DNA of 43,690 nt from an uncultured Gammaproteobacteria bacterium (lineage in GTDB: Bacteria > Pseudomonadota > Gammaproteobacteria > Pseudomonadales > Pseudohongiellaceae): positions 1 through 43,690 of the forward strand of contig CAJWVZ010000020.1 of the NCBI GenBank assembly GCA_913048385.1. The letters are read 5' to 3'. This document shows positions 1 through 8,139 of the stretch, in pieces (the stretch's first letter is position 1; each line of letters opens with the position of its first letter). A model generated the notes under the pieces. It had not been told where the DNA came from and ran no database searches. It saw only the letters and a list, made by a program, of their open reading frames with translations. The translations under genes and the position numbers were made by a program.

Positions 1-32
1 ATGAAATGTAGTCTGTGCGTAATCTGAGGTTG

Positions 33-74
33 GTCAAAAGACTTAGGGAGTGAATTGAATCTCCCTAAGTCTTT
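33..74 (-). terminator. Intrinsic terminator after tRNA-Ile2
   Basis: A perfect 14-bp inverted repeat (37-50 pairs with 61-74) encloses a 10-nt loop. Read on the minus strand, the second arm runs into CTTTTG, a short U tract. It lies 9 bases beyond the tRNA 3' end and is the natural terminator of the rpoD/tRNA transcript. The T run is short, so efficiency is uncertain. The stem itself is unambiguous. Confidence 0.75.
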
Positions 75-82
75 GAATTAAA

Positions 83-159
83 TGGTGGGCCTACTAGGAC
101 TCGAACCTAGGACAAACGGATTATGAGTCCGCTACTCTAACCAGCTGAGTTATAGGCCC
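83..159 (-). tRNA. tRNA-Ile2 (anticodon CAU, lysidine type)
   Basis: On the minus strand this is a 77-nt cloverleaf with a 7-bp acceptor stem GGGCCTA/TAGGCCC, an encoded CCA end, and anticodon loop CTCATAA. A CAU anticodon fits either elongator Met or the Ile2 species whose C34 TilS converts to lysidine to read AUA. The base pairs C4-G69 and C5-G68 are those known as TilS determinants in E. coli Ile2; E. coli elongator Met has U4 and A5. I therefore call Ile2, by inference from identity elements. It sits 47 bases downstream of rpoD on the same strand and may be cotranscribed with it. Confidence 0.85.
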
Positions 160-206
160 TTAACTTTGCTCATACCTTGGCTATTCCAAGTAATATGAAA
201 TTATCT

Positions 207-2018
207 TTATTCATCAAGGAAGCTGCGTAAATGATCAGACCGAGTTGGGTGCCGTAATTTCCGCAAGGCTTTGGCTTCGATTTGTCTGATTCGTTCGCGG
301 GTGACATCAAATTGCTTCCCGACTTCCTCAAGAGTGTGGTCTGTGTTCATGTCGATACCAAAGCGCATGCGGAGTACTTTTGCCTCGCGGGCTGTGAGGC
401 TACCGAGCACATCTTTAGTAGCTTCTCTGAGGCCCTCTTCTACGGATGAATCTACTGGAGAGTCAAGGGTGGCATCTTCAATAAAGTCCCCTAGGTGTGA
501 GTCTTCGTCATCACCAATCGGAGTTTCCATCGAAATCGGCTCTTTCGCAATTTTGAGAACCCTGCGCACTTTGTCCTCAGGCATTTCCATTCGTTCGCCC
601 AGCTCTTCTGGAGTGGGGTCTCTGCCTTTTTCGTGGACCATTTGTCTAGAGATTCGATTGAGCTTGTTAATTGTCTCAATCATGTGGACCGGAATACGAA
701 TTGTTCTTGCTTGGTCGGCAATCGAGCGTGTGATGGCTTGTCGAATCCACCAAGTTGCATAGGTTGAGAATTTGTATCCTCGGCGATATTCAAACTTGTC
801 AACGGCCTTCATGAGACCGATATTTCCTTCCTGAATAAGGTCTAAGAACTGTAGGCCACGGTTCGTGTATTTTTTAGCGATTGAAATCACTAATCGGAGA
901 TTGGCTTCGACCATCTCTTTTTTGGCTCGCCGAGACTTTGCTTCTCCGATCGACATCTGCCGATTGATATCTTTTATTACAGATATCTTCAACCCCGTCT
1001 CACTTTCGAGAAGCTTCATTTTCTTTTGAGCGCGAACGACCTCGGTTTTGACGTTTACTAAAAGCTCAGAATACCCCTTCTTTTCTTTGATATGCTTATC
1101 AATCCAACGCACATTTACTTCATTGCCAGGAAAGCTTTCAATAAATTTCGCGCGAGGCATTTTTGCGCTTCGAACACAAAGAGCCATGATGTTTCGTTCA
1201 TGACGTCGTACTCTTGTAAGAACGGCTCTAACGTGGCTAAGCAGGGGCTCAAATTGACGTGGAGTAAGCTTAAAAGATTTAAAAACTTCCCCTAACTTGT
1301 CAAGTTCTTTCTTAGCTTTGCTGGTATCTCTACCTTCTTTATTTATTAATCGACTTGTTCGGTTAAACTGTTTGCGAAGCTCACCAAATCGGAGAGCAGC
1401 CTCCTCAGGATCAGGTCCGACCGCCGCTTCGTCATCGTCATCGTCACTGAGATCACCTTTAGCTGAGGCCGGCGCTCCAATCGGTATCTCTTCATCTTCG
1501 CTGACGTCTAAGTACCCAGTAATTAGTTCGTTTAGTCGACGCTCTTCCGAGGTGACTAGTGCATATTCGTTCAGAATATGTTCGACAGACCCGGGGAAGA
1601 AAGCCATGGCTTTCATCAATTCTCGGAGGCCTTCCTCGATTCGCTTCGCGATAACGATCTCGCCCTCTCTGGTCAAGAGTTCTACCGTCCCCATTTCGCG
1701 CATGTACATGCGTACGGGATCGGTTGTGCGACCTGCTTCGTTTTCTACCGCAGCTAGCGCTGCTGCAGCCTCTGCGGCCGCTACCTCGTCAGCGCCGGAG
1801 TCCCCATCGTCGTTTAAGGTCATGTCGTCGGCGTCTGGGGCAGTCTCAAAGACCTTAATCCCCATGTCGTTGATCATTTGAATAATATCTTCGACTTGAT
1901 CGGGATCAGAAATGGATTCCGGCAGGTGGTCATTAACCTCTGAATAGGTTAGGTAGCCTTGCTCCTTGCCTTTAGCAATCAATATTTTGAGGTTTGATTG
2001 TTGAGTTAGTTCGGCCAT
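207..2018 (-). CDS. rpoD: RNA polymerase primary sigma factor RpoD (sigma-70)
   Basis: Housekeeping sigma factor that directs RNA polymerase to -10/-35 promoters. It has 603 residues against 613 in E. coli. Region 1.1 occupies about residues 1-80, region 1.2 begins at [11 protein letters not shown] (100-110), and an acidic stretch DDDDDE at 192-197 lies in the non-conserved insert. Region 2 (core binding and -10 recognition) is in the middle. Region 4.2 near the C terminus carries the helix-turn-helix [20 protein letters not shown], which recognises -35 elements. It is the last protein gene of the rpsU-yqeY-dnaG-rpoD operon. A small hairpin separates it from dnaG, so its level may be set independently. 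The ATG start is backed by full-length family agreement. Confidence 0.98.
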   Translation of the reverse strand: MAELTQQSNLKILIAKGKEQGYLTYSEVNDHLPESISDPDQVEDIIQMINDMGIKVFETAPDADDMTLNDDGDSGADEVAAAEAAAALAAVENEAGRTTDPVRMYMREMGTVELLTREGEIVIAKRIEEGLRELMKAMAFFPGSVEHILNEYALVTSEERRLNELITGYLDVSEDEEIPIGAPASAKGDLSDDDDDEAAVGPDPEEAALRFGELRKQFNRTSRLINKEGRDTSKAKKELDKLGEVFKSFKLTPRQFEPLLSHVRAVLTRVRRHERNIMALCVRSAKMPRAKFIESFPGNEVNVRWIDKHIKEKKGYSELLVNVKTEVVRAQKKMKLLESETGLKISVIKDINRQMSIGEAKSRRAKKEMVEANLRLVISIAKKYTNRGLQFLDLIQEGNIGLMKAVDKFEYRRGYKFSTYATWWIRQAITRSIADQARTIRIPVHMIETINKLNRISRQMVHEKGRDPTPEELGERMEMPEDKVRRVLKIAKEPISMETPIGDDEDSHLGDFIEDATLDSPVDSSVEEGLREATKDVLGSLTAREAKVLRMRFGIDMNTDHTLEEVGKQFDVTRERIRQIEAKALRKLRHPTRSDHLRSFLDE

Positions 2019-2110
2019 AGTCTCTTTGCCCTGCCGGGGTTAGCCGGGTTGAAGGTGAAAAAAGGTCGCACAGTATAACGCTTTATAAAAGACTCTGCAG
2101 GGTTTTTATT

Positions 2111-2139
2111 TTAAAAGTTAGCTTTCTCTGATTGCTAAC
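2111..2139 (-). terminator. Weak hairpin between dnaG and rpoD
   Basis: On the minus strand, GTTAGC and GCTAAC form a 6-bp stem around an 11-nt loop, followed by TTTTAAAAT. E. coli also has a partial terminator and RNase E site in the dnaG-rpoD gap, so a similar role in lowering read-through or separating the messages is plausible. A TATACT hexamer at 2072-2077 (minus strand) could be a -10 element for rpoD, but I see no matching -35. Confidence 0.4.
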
Positions 2140-2176
2140 ACGCAAGGTCACTATGAGGTAACGCCAGTATCGCAAG

Positions 2177-4030
2177 TCAGGTTTGATCGAGCTCTGCGGC
2201 GCGGATCCGCAATTTTTCTTTAATTTCAGATTGTTCAAGTTGTTTTTTGTTAAATGACAGGATGTTGTTATATATCTCTAAAAACTCCGGTCCGAGTCCC
2301 TCCCTTGGAGTGATGCGCTCTGCGTTCAATCGATGACTCAAATTGCTTCTAATTTCTGATCCTGAGCAATAACCCAAGAGGACTGACACGTTAATTTTCG
2401 GATCTTTTTTTATCATGTTGATAAGAGAGAAGAGCACTTTGGTTTCGTTATTCTTCGAGTGTTTTAACACGCCGAAATCTCCATCCGCTTTGAGGGCGAC
2501 GGTTGGTTCTATCAGTAGCAATTCAATTGCCTTTAATTCAAGACTTTCTTTTCTTCTTCCAGCCGGTTTTTTATAAATTCTTTGGTCGGCAGAAACTCGA
2601 CTTGTAAATTCTGCTTTGAATTGCCTCTGGTCACTTGCGGCTTTGGATGCTTGTCTATTTTCATGGGAGCTTGATTGAGATAAAGCTGCACCATAACGTG
2701 TGACCTCAGACTCATCGGGGGAGGAGTTTAATGCTAAATTGAGTGAGTCTAGCTCTATTCCAAGTATCTCGGCGAGTCGTTTGCGCACCAAGATACTAAA
2801 AATGCCATTCGGTATCTGATTGAGAAGAGGTTTCGCCAGCTTGCTGAGCTTACCTCGATCTTGAAAACTCTCGAGATCAAGATCTGAACTTAATTTATTG
2901 AAAAGAAACTCTTCGAGTGGCATGGCATTGTCGATAAGTTCGTTAAATGCCTCTTTGCCAACTTTTCGGACTAGTGTGTCAGGATCTTCATTGTCCGGAA
3001 GGAATAAGAAACTAATTTGACGACCGTCCTCCATTTGAGGTAGCGACGTTTCCAAAGCCCTCCAAGCCGCTTTTCTCCCTGCGCTATCTCCGTCAAAACA
3101 AAAAATAACTGCGGGGACTATGCGAAACAATTTTACAAGATGATGAGTACTAGTGGCAGTTCCGAGCGTTGCTACGGCGTTACGAATTCCCATTTGAGCA
3201 AGAGCGATGACATCCATATAACCTTCAACAATTACAAACTTCTCAATAGAAGCTTTGTGTTTTTTTGCTTCATAAAGGCCATATAGTTCACTGCCTTTTT
3301 GGAATACTAAAGTTTCAGGTGAGTTAAGGTACTTCGGTTTTTCATCGCCAAGAACTCGTCCTCCAAATGCGACAGTCCTCCCCCTGGAGTCCCTTATCGG
3401 GAACATGATTCGATTTCGAAACCTGTCATAAAAAGTTTTATCATTATCTTTCGATTTTCGATCTAATATGAGTCCAGCTTTTAATAGATTTTCCCTCCCT
3501 TTTGGACTTCCAACATAACGAGATGACAAGTTGTCCCATCCCTCGGGGGCGAATCCTAAGTTGAAGTCTCTCGCGATTTCACCGGATACGCCTCTTCGTT
3601 TTAAGTATTCAATTGCTGCTCCGCGGTTCTTGTGTGAGCGAAGTTGTTCTTGATAGAAGGCATTGCTTTTCAATAAGGTGTCGTGAATTTCACTGAGTCT
3701 GGCCGCATTTTTTTTCTGCGCCGGGCTTTCCTCTCTAGGAACGTCAAGGCCATATTCTTGCGCCAGTATTTCAATTGCCTGAGGGAAGTCTACCGAGTCA
3801 AATTTCATAATAAAGCCGAGAACATTCCCGCCCTCTCCACAACCAAAACAATAAAAAAATTGTTTTTCTGGTTCGACACTAAAGGAGGGGGATTTTTCGT
3901 TGTGAAATGGACAACAAGCGGTATAGTTTTTGCCTGTTTTTTTGAGACTGACGCGTTTGTCAATCACGTCTACAATATTAGCGCGGCTAAGAAGGTCGTC
4001 AATGAAGTTCTGCGGTATGAGTCCAGCCAT
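2177..4030 (-). CDS. dnaG: DNA primase DnaG
   Basis: Synthesises RNA primers for Okazaki fragments and for replication start, acting with DnaB helicase. It has 617 residues, longer than the 581 of E. coli; the extra length lies in the variable linker before the C-terminal helicase-binding domain. The N-terminal CHC2 zinc finger is visible as C40, H43, C61 and C64 (CPFH, then CFGC). The central TOPRIM domain shows the glutamate in VEGYMDVIALAQ and the acidic motif FDGDSAGR. The C-terminal part after about residue 430 is poorly conserved by eye. It is the third gene of the macromolecular synthesis operon, 96 bases after yqeY. The ATG start matches the family N terminus. Confidence 0.97.
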   Translation of the reverse strand: MAGLIPQNFIDDLLSRANIVDVIDKRVSLKKTGKNYTACCPFHNEKSPSFSVEPEKQFFYCFGCGEGGNVLGFIMKFDSVDFPQAIEILAQEYGLDVPREESPAQKKNAARLSEIHDTLLKSNAFYQEQLRSHKNRGAAIEYLKRRGVSGEIARDFNLGFAPEGWDNLSSRYVGSPKGRENLLKAGLILDRKSKDNDKTFYDRFRNRIMFPIRDSRGRTVAFGGRVLGDEKPKYLNSPETLVFQKGSELYGLYEAKKHKASIEKFVIVEGYMDVIALAQMGIRNAVATLGTATSTHHLVKLFRIVPAVIFCFDGDSAGRKAAWRALETSLPQMEDGRQISFLFLPDNEDPDTLVRKVGKEAFNELIDNAMPLEEFLFNKLSSDLDLESFQDRGKLSKLAKPLLNQIPNGIFSILVRKRLAEILGIELDSLNLALNSSPDESEVTRYGAALSQSSSHENRQASKAASDQRQFKAEFTSRVSADQRIYKKPAGRRKESLELKAIELLLIEPTVALKADGDFGVLKHSKNNETKVLFSLINMIKKDPKINVSVLLGYCSGSEIRSNLSHRLNAERITPREGLGPEFLEIYNNILSFNKKQLEQSEIKEKLRIRAAELDQT

Positions 4031-4126
4031 CTTTCTGTCGCAAATGAGGGTTTAACGCATCAGAGTTCATTGTATCTGATAACTCGAAGGAGGGCACAAG
4101 TTGTTGAGAATTAACGTATGAAGCTT

Positions 4127-4579
4127 TTAGGCCAGTAATTTCTTGATGAGGGTGCTGACAGAGCCCATATCAGCGCGACCAGCGAGCTTTGGTCGGATAG
4201 CGTTCATTACTCTGCCCATATCTTTAATTGTGGTGGCGTTATTTGATGAGATCGCTTCAGCAACAATAGTATTAACTTCTTCTTCATTGAGAGGTTGTGG
4301 GAGAAATTCCCTCAAGACGGAGATTTCATCTTTTTCGACGGCAGCAAGTTCAGCTCTATTTGCAAGCTCAAACTGTTTGATTGACTCATTCCTCTGTTTA
4401 ACCATTTTGTCAAGGACGGCAATAACTTGATCGTCGGCTAGCTCAATCCGATCGTCTACTTCAATTTGCTTGATCGCAGCTAAAGCAAGCCTAACAGCGC
4501 CAAGACGTGCTTTGTCTTTATCTCGCATAGATTGCTTCATAGCATCCATGAGGGATGTCTTGATGTCACTGTCAGGCAT
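4127..4579 (-). CDS. GatB/YqeY domain protein
   Basis: A 150-residue protein of the YqeY family, related to the C-terminal tail domain of GatB, the amidotransferase subunit that binds tRNA. Typical family features are the N-terminal KTSLMDAMKQSMRDKDKARLG segment, the central KQRNESIKQF helix, and a C-terminal G-K-x-M-x-x-x-x-P region (seen here as DMGRVMNAIRPKLAGRAD). The molecular role of stand-alone YqeY is not established; a link to tRNA or translation is inferred from homology to GatB and from sitting between rpsU and dnaG. It lies in the conserved operon, but 300 bases separate it from rpsU, an unusually long spacer here. Confidence 0.9.
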   Translation of the reverse strand: MPDSDIKTSLMDAMKQSMRDKDKARLGAVRLALAAIKQIEVDDRIELADDQVIAVLDKMVKQRNESIKQFELANRAELAAVEKDEISVLREFLPQPLNEEEVNTIVAEAISSNNATTIKDMGRVMNAIRPKLAGRADMGSVSTLIKKLLA

Positions 4580-4879
4580 GTTTAAAATCCTGTGCTGCTA
4601 GTTACTGTTTTGGTGAGGGGCTATTTCTTCAAACGCGCGTGTCAAGCGTAACTCAAACCCATGGAAAAATCCGAGCGTTAATCTAGAGACCCGCACACAA
4701 CGGTTACCAAGTACCTTTTGATTTTTTTAAGAAATCTTCGAGGAGTTGCCCTGTTTTAATACTTCATTCGAACCTTCAGAGAAACAGATCCTCATGCTTT
4801 ATTGACACCGGTGGGCTCGGGCAAAATATCAGAACTATGGAGAACTGCCCTGACGGCTTCTCTACCTGTTAGCCCACTA
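4580..4879. other. 300-bp spacer between rpsU and yqeY, no gene called
   Basis: This is the only gene-free stretch of about 300 bases in the window, and it lies inside an operon. I see no tRNA, no clear intrinsic terminator and no open frame with a usable start. On the minus strand, the +1 frame relative to rpsU stays open for 47 codons (4792-4935), overlapping the rpsU tail, but it has no ATG, GTG or TTG. Right after it a 22-codon frame begins with ATG overlapping the TGA. These could be remnants of a decayed gene or pure chance. A small hairpin (GAGAA/TTCTC around 4850) may mark RNA processing. Confidence 0.4.
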
Positions 4880-5095
4880 CTAATATAATCGCTTAGTTTT
4901 TCTAGTTTCGCGAGACAGCTTTTTAGCGTGGCGCTTTACTGCCGCCGCTGCTTTGCGCTTCCTAACGGAAGTTGGCTTCTCATAAAATTCCCTTCTTCGC
5001 ACTTCTGCTAAGACGCCCGCTTTTTCGCAAGAACGCTTGAAGCGTCTCAAGGCGACGTCAAATGGCTCATTTTCTTTTAATTTCACTTGCGGCAT
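4880..5095 (-). CDS. rpsU: 30S ribosomal protein S21
   Basis: Small, very basic 30S subunit protein (71 residues, the same as E. coli) involved in mRNA binding during initiation. The family block [20 protein letters not shown] is intact and is followed by the Lys/Arg-rich tail ending in RLY. The reading frame is open 15 bases further upstream, starting MGKRHMP. I chose the inner ATG at 5095 because the protein then begins [12 protein letters not shown], aligned with the normal N terminus; the first ATG has AGGT almost touching it. First gene of the minus-strand rpsU-yqeY-dnaG-rpoD operon, diverging from tsaD. Confidence 0.95.
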   Translation of the reverse strand: MPQVKLKENEPFDVALRRFKRSCEKAGVLAEVRRREFYEKPTSVRKRKAAAAVKRHAKKLSRETRKTKRLY

Positions 5096-5164
5096 ATGTC
5101 GTTTACCCATACCTGTCTAAGATTTGAAAGATTTGCAACCACTGGGTAGTTCCAAAGGGCGCCT

Positions 5165-5193
5165 ATCTTAAGCCGAGGCTACTGAAAAAGCAA
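5165..5193 (-). promoter_or_regulatory. Candidate sigma-70 promoter of rpsU operon
   Basis: On the minus strand, TTGCTT (5188-5193) is followed after 17 nt by TAAGAT (5165-5170), about 70 bases before the rpsU start. Spacing is ideal and the hexamers are moderate matches to TTGACA/TATAAT. Position and direction suit the whole macromolecular synthesis operon. Confidence 0.45.
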
Positions 5194-5337
5194 AGAATTT
5201 TCATATGTTTTAACAGTGTAGTTGAGTGTCAAGTTTCCTGAGTTATCCAATAACTTGAGCCAGAGAGTTGTAAATTTCAGGGGGAGGTTGGGTTAATTTA
5301 AAAAATTTGTCATCATTAGCTTCCTCGGGTGTATAAA

Positions 5338-5343
5338 AAGGAG
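5338..5343 (+). promoter_or_regulatory. Shine-Dalgarno that sets a TTG start for tsaD
   Basis: AAGGAG lies 6 bases before the TTG at 5350. The frame is open back to a GTG at 5329, but that would place the ribosome site inside the coding region. Starting at TTG also brings the iron-binding histidines to positions 111 and 115, the E. coli numbering. Confidence 0.8.
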
Positions 5344-5349
5344 CAAATT

Positions 5350-6396
5350 TTGATAGTTTTGGGCATCGAAACTTCCTGCGATGAGACTGGAGTAGCACTT
5401 TATGATAGTGAAAAAGGCCTGCTGAGCGATTGTCTTTATAGTCAGACAGAGATTCATGCGAAATTTGGAGGTGTTATCCCTGAGTTAGCCTCTCGAGATC
5501 ATGTAAGAAAAATTTTACCTTTAATTGAGGAGGTGATCTCAAAAGCTGAAATTACTCAGGCTGATATTGGGGGAATAGCTTACACAGCAGGTCCTGGATT
5601 AGTCGGCGCTTTATTGGTCGGTGCTTCTTTGGGTCGAGCGCTGGGAATGGCGTTAAACGTTCCAACGCTGGGAGTTCACCATATGGAGGGACATTTGTTG
5701 GCACCGATGTTAGAGCCTGAACCGCCGTCTTTTCCCTTTATTGCCTTATTAGTATCGGGTGGGCATACACAATTAGTAAAAGTTGATGAAATCGGATGTT
5801 ATAAAGTGCTTGGAGAGTCATTAGATGATGCGGCGGGCGAGGCATTTGACAAGGTCGGCAAAATGCTTGGATTGGAATACCCCGGCGGACCAAATGTTGC
5901 GAGGGAGGCGTTAAAAGGTGACCCGGAACGATTTTTCTTTCCGCGGCCCATGACAAATCGCCCCGGATTAGATTTTAGTTTCAGTGGTCTAAAAACTCAT
6001 ACCCGCACTACAATAAAGGAAATTGAAAATGACACTGGGAGATTGAACGGCGCAGATGTTGCGGATGTTGCGCGTGCTTTTGAGGAGGCGGTGGTTCAAA
6101 CGCTGCTTTTAAAATGCAAGCGTGCTTTAAAGCAGACGGGAATGAAGAGACTGGTGATTGCCGGAGGCGTAAGCGCTAACCTGAGGCTCAGAGAGTTATT
6201 GGAAACTGAAATGCGTGACACAGGTAGAAAAGTGTTTTATGCACAGCTTAGATATTGCACTGATAACGGTGCCATGATCGCCTATGCTGGTTGCCAAAGG
6301 TTGATGGCCGGCCAATCAGATGATTTGACGATTAATGCGAGGCCGAGATGGTCTTTAGAATCACTCGAGCCTCTCTCTAAAGTTGATTTGCAGTGA
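5350..6396 (+). CDS. tsaD: tRNA N6-threonylcarbamoyltransferase TsaD
   Basis: Transfers the threonylcarbamoyl group from threonylcarbamoyl-AMP to A37 of ANN-decoding tRNAs, working with TsaB and TsaE. With the TTG start it has 348 residues. The N terminus reads [13 protein letters not shown], the ATP-binding ASKHA fold start. HHMEGH at 110-115 supplies the two iron-ligand histidines, SGGHTQL follows, and the third ligand aspartate is in YCTDNGAM near the C terminus. All are intact. It diverges from rpsU, as in many gammaproteobacteria, and is followed 53 bases later by folB. The unusual TTG start is supported by a strong AAGGAG at 5338-5343. Confidence 0.97.
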   Translation: MIVLGIETSCDETGVALYDSEKGLLSDCLYSQTEIHAKFGGVIPELASRDHVRKILPLIEEVISKAEITQADIGGIAYTAGPGLVGALLVGASLGRALGMALNVPTLGVHHMEGHLLAPMLEPEPPSFPFIALLVSGGHTQLVKVDEIGCYKVLGESLDDAAGEAFDKVGKMLGLEYPGGPNVAREALKGDPERFFFPRPMTNRPGLDFSFSGLKTHTRTTIKEIENDTGRLNGADVADVARAFEEAVVQTLLLKCKRALKQTGMKRLVIAGGVSANLRLRELLETEMRDTGRKVFYAQLRYCTDNGAMIAYAGCQRLMAGQSDDLTINARPRWSLESLEPLSKVDLQ

Positions 6397-6449
6397 TAAA
6401 ATTTAATGATGTCAGGAATAATCCGAGTAATATTTCCTCTGGAGAGAGA

Positions 6450-6818
6450 ATGGACAGGGTCTACATTAGCGAGCTTGAGATCGAAGCAATCATTGGCATT
6501 TATGAGTGGGAACGTGAAAAGAAACAAACCATCAGCATTGATGTCGAGATGGGGTGGGATAATCGTCCAGCTTCCGCTGAAGATGATATTTCTAAAGCTC
6601 TTGATTACAAGTCGGTAGCTAAACGTATTATTGGATTTGTTGAGAGTTCTGAGTTCTTGTTGGTTGAGACGCTGGCCGAAGAAATAGCAGGAATCGTTAT
6701 CACCGAATTTTTAGTTCCTTGGCTGCGTTTACGTGTCAGTAAGCCGGGTGCCGTTACTGGTTCAAAAGATGTCGGTGTTGTCATTGAGCGCACTGCAAAA
6801 GGTTTTGATCAGTCTTGA
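6450..6818 (+). CDS. folB: Dihydroneopterin aldolase FolB
   Basis: Converts 7,8-dihydroneopterin to 6-hydroxymethyl-dihydropterin and glycolaldehyde in folate synthesis. It has 122 residues, the same size as E. coli FolB. Substrate and catalytic positions are visible: Y53, E73 in LVETLAEE, and K98 in SKPGAV. The frame is open upstream to 6393, overlapping tsaD, but the family N terminus (MDxVxIxxLxxxxxIG) begins at the ATG at 6450, which has GGAG at 6441-6444. It overlaps folK by four bases, so the two consecutive pathway enzymes are probably translationally coupled. Confidence 0.95.
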   Translation: MDRVYISELEIEAIIGIYEWEREKKQTISIDVEMGWDNRPASAEDDISKALDYKSVAKRIIGFVESSEFLLVETLAEEIAGIVITEFLVPWLRLRVSKPGAVTGSKDVGVVIERTAKGFDQS

Positions 6819-7303
6819 CAGAACTTGTTCTCAGTCTTGGCAGCAACATAGATGCGGACAGAAATATCCGATGTGCATTAGACTTGCTCGAGGATATTTT
6901 TGGTGGATTGGAGATGTCGTCAGTCTATGAAAGCGAATCTGTGGGTTTTTTGGGAGATAATTTTTTAAATCTTGTGGCTATTTTCGTTACAGAGTTTGAT
7001 TTGGCTTTCGTTAACAAAACTTTAAAATCGATCGAAGATCGATTGGGTAGAGATAGGTCTGCCGAAAAGTTTTCATCAAGGCCTATTGATATAGATATTC
7101 TTATTTTCGGAGACTCTACTGGTGAAGAGTGTGGGATTGAGTTGCCGCGGGCTGAGATTCTTCAAAATGCTTTTGTGTTGAGGCCACTGACCGAGCTGCG
7201 GCCAAGCGCAATTCATAGTCATACAGGACAGAGCTTTTCTGATCTTTGGAGCGCTTATGACCATTCCTTGCAAAATCTCTGGCCGATCAACTTCGCTCGT
7301 TAA
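6815..7303 (+). CDS. folK: 2-amino-4-hydroxy-6-hydroxymethyldihydropteridine pyrophosphokinase FolK
   Basis: Transfers pyrophosphate from ATP to 6-hydroxymethyl-dihydropterin, the step after FolB and before dihydropteroate synthase. It has 162 residues, close to the E. coli protein. The start region LVLSLGSNIDAD matches the family SLGSN motif. The magnesium site is RPIDIDILIFGD, with D92 and D94. The start is TTG at 6815 within a TTGA overlap with the folB stop. No other start fits, because the SLGSN motif begins at residue 7. It converges on the SDR gene with a gap of only 3 bases, leaving no room for a terminator between them. Confidence 0.95.
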   Translation: MTELVLSLGSNIDADRNIRCALDLLEDIFGGLEMSSVYESESVGFLGDNFLNLVAIFVTEFDLAFVNKTLKSIEDRLGRDRSAEKFSSRPIDIDILIFGDSTGEECGIELPRAEILQNAFVLRPLTELRPSAIHSHTGQSFSDLWSAYDHSLQNLWPINFAR

Positions 7304-7306
7304 TCT

Positions 7307-8086
7307 TTAATTCGCGATGCCCAGGCTTCTTCCGCCATCAACCTTAATTACCTGACCGGTCATATACTGTGCTTCGCACGCTAAGAAGTAAACCGTTTCC
7401 GTAATGTCAGATATGCTGCCGAGCGCTTTCATTGGAATATTTAAAAGCATCTCTTTTCTTCGTTGTAAGACGTCTGGCTCCTCAGAATCTTCAAGTGTTG
7501 GAGGCCAAAGAATCGCTCCAGGGGAGACACCGTTCGTTCGAACGTCTGAGCCCAATTCGATGGCTAATGATTTTGTCATGGCCTTGAGGCCTGCTTTTGC
7601 AATGCTGTAAACAGGGTGGTTAGCCAGAGGCCGATCCGAGTGAGTGTCTACAAGGTTTACGATACTTCCTTGTCGGTTTTTTATAGAGTTGGCAAGTGCT
7701 TTTGCAAGGAAATAGGCGCCTCTCAAATTACTCCCGACCAATTCGTCCCATGCCTCTTGCGTTGTGTGTAAAAAAGGGGTTGGGTAGAATGAAGACGCAT
7801 TATTTATGAGGATATCGACATGACCTTTCCAGATGAGTGCCTTTTGCGCAAGGGCTGACACCTCCTCCGAAAGCGCAAGATTTGCCTTTATCGAGTGCGC
7901 GGACTCAGGACGCACTCTATTGAGTTTTTCGGTGAGCATCGTGGCGGCTTCGTTTGACTGATTGAAGCTAATCACTATATTGAAACCGCGACTGTGAAAG
8001 AGCTCTGCAATCCCCGCGCCAATGCGAAGAGCGCCACCTGTTACCAACACGACAGGTTCATCATTTTTATAAGAACATAAGCCCAA
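7307..8086 (-). CDS. SDR oxidoreductase, pteridine reductase / FolM type
   Basis: A 259-residue short-chain dehydrogenase/reductase. The nucleotide-binding TGGALRIG (16-23) has the Arg found in pteridine reductases, which prefer NADPH. NNAS is at 95-98 and the catalytic YSIAK is Y160/K164. An aspartate, D147, lies exactly 13 residues before Y160, as Asp181/Tyr194 do in Leishmania PTR1. The family segment PGAILWPP follows. FolM-type enzymes reduce dihydromonapterin and, weakly, dihydrofolate. A pteridine role is strengthened by the neighbouring folB-folK. The start is a TTG with no clear Shine-Dalgarno, so the N terminus may be a few residues off. Confidence 0.8.
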   Translation of the reverse strand: MGLCSYKNDEPVVLVTGGALRIGAGIAELFHSRGFNIVISFNQSNEAATMLTEKLNRVRPESAHSIKANLALSEEVSALAQKALIWKGHVDILINNASSFYPTPFLHTTQEAWDELVGSNLRGAYFLAKALANSIKNRQGSIVNLVDTHSDRPLANHPVYSIAKAGLKAMTKSLAIELGSDVRTNGVSPGAILWPPTLEDSEEPDVLQRRKEMLLNIPMKALGSISDITETVYFLACEAQYMTGQVIKVDGGRSLGIAN

Positions 8087-8139
8087 GAGATGTTTTCGCT
8101 CACAATAGATAGCAGATTAGTCTGTAATCTTACGAAATT

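Noticed and set aside
271..1881. Long open frames on the plus strand opposite rpoD (163 and 194 codons)
   Set aside because: They are antisense to a fully conserved rpoD, Ser/Arg-rich as expected of shadow frames, with no recognisable domain or ribosome site.
4792..4935. Possible 47-codon gene overlapping rpsU
   Set aside because: No ATG, GTG or TTG in frame; would need a programmed frameshift in rpsU, for which there is no slippery signal I can point to.
5234..5248. TTATCCAAT near tsaD resembling a DnaA box, within a small inverted repeat
   Set aside because: A single site with two mismatches and no cluster of boxes or AT-rich unwinding region; not an origin.
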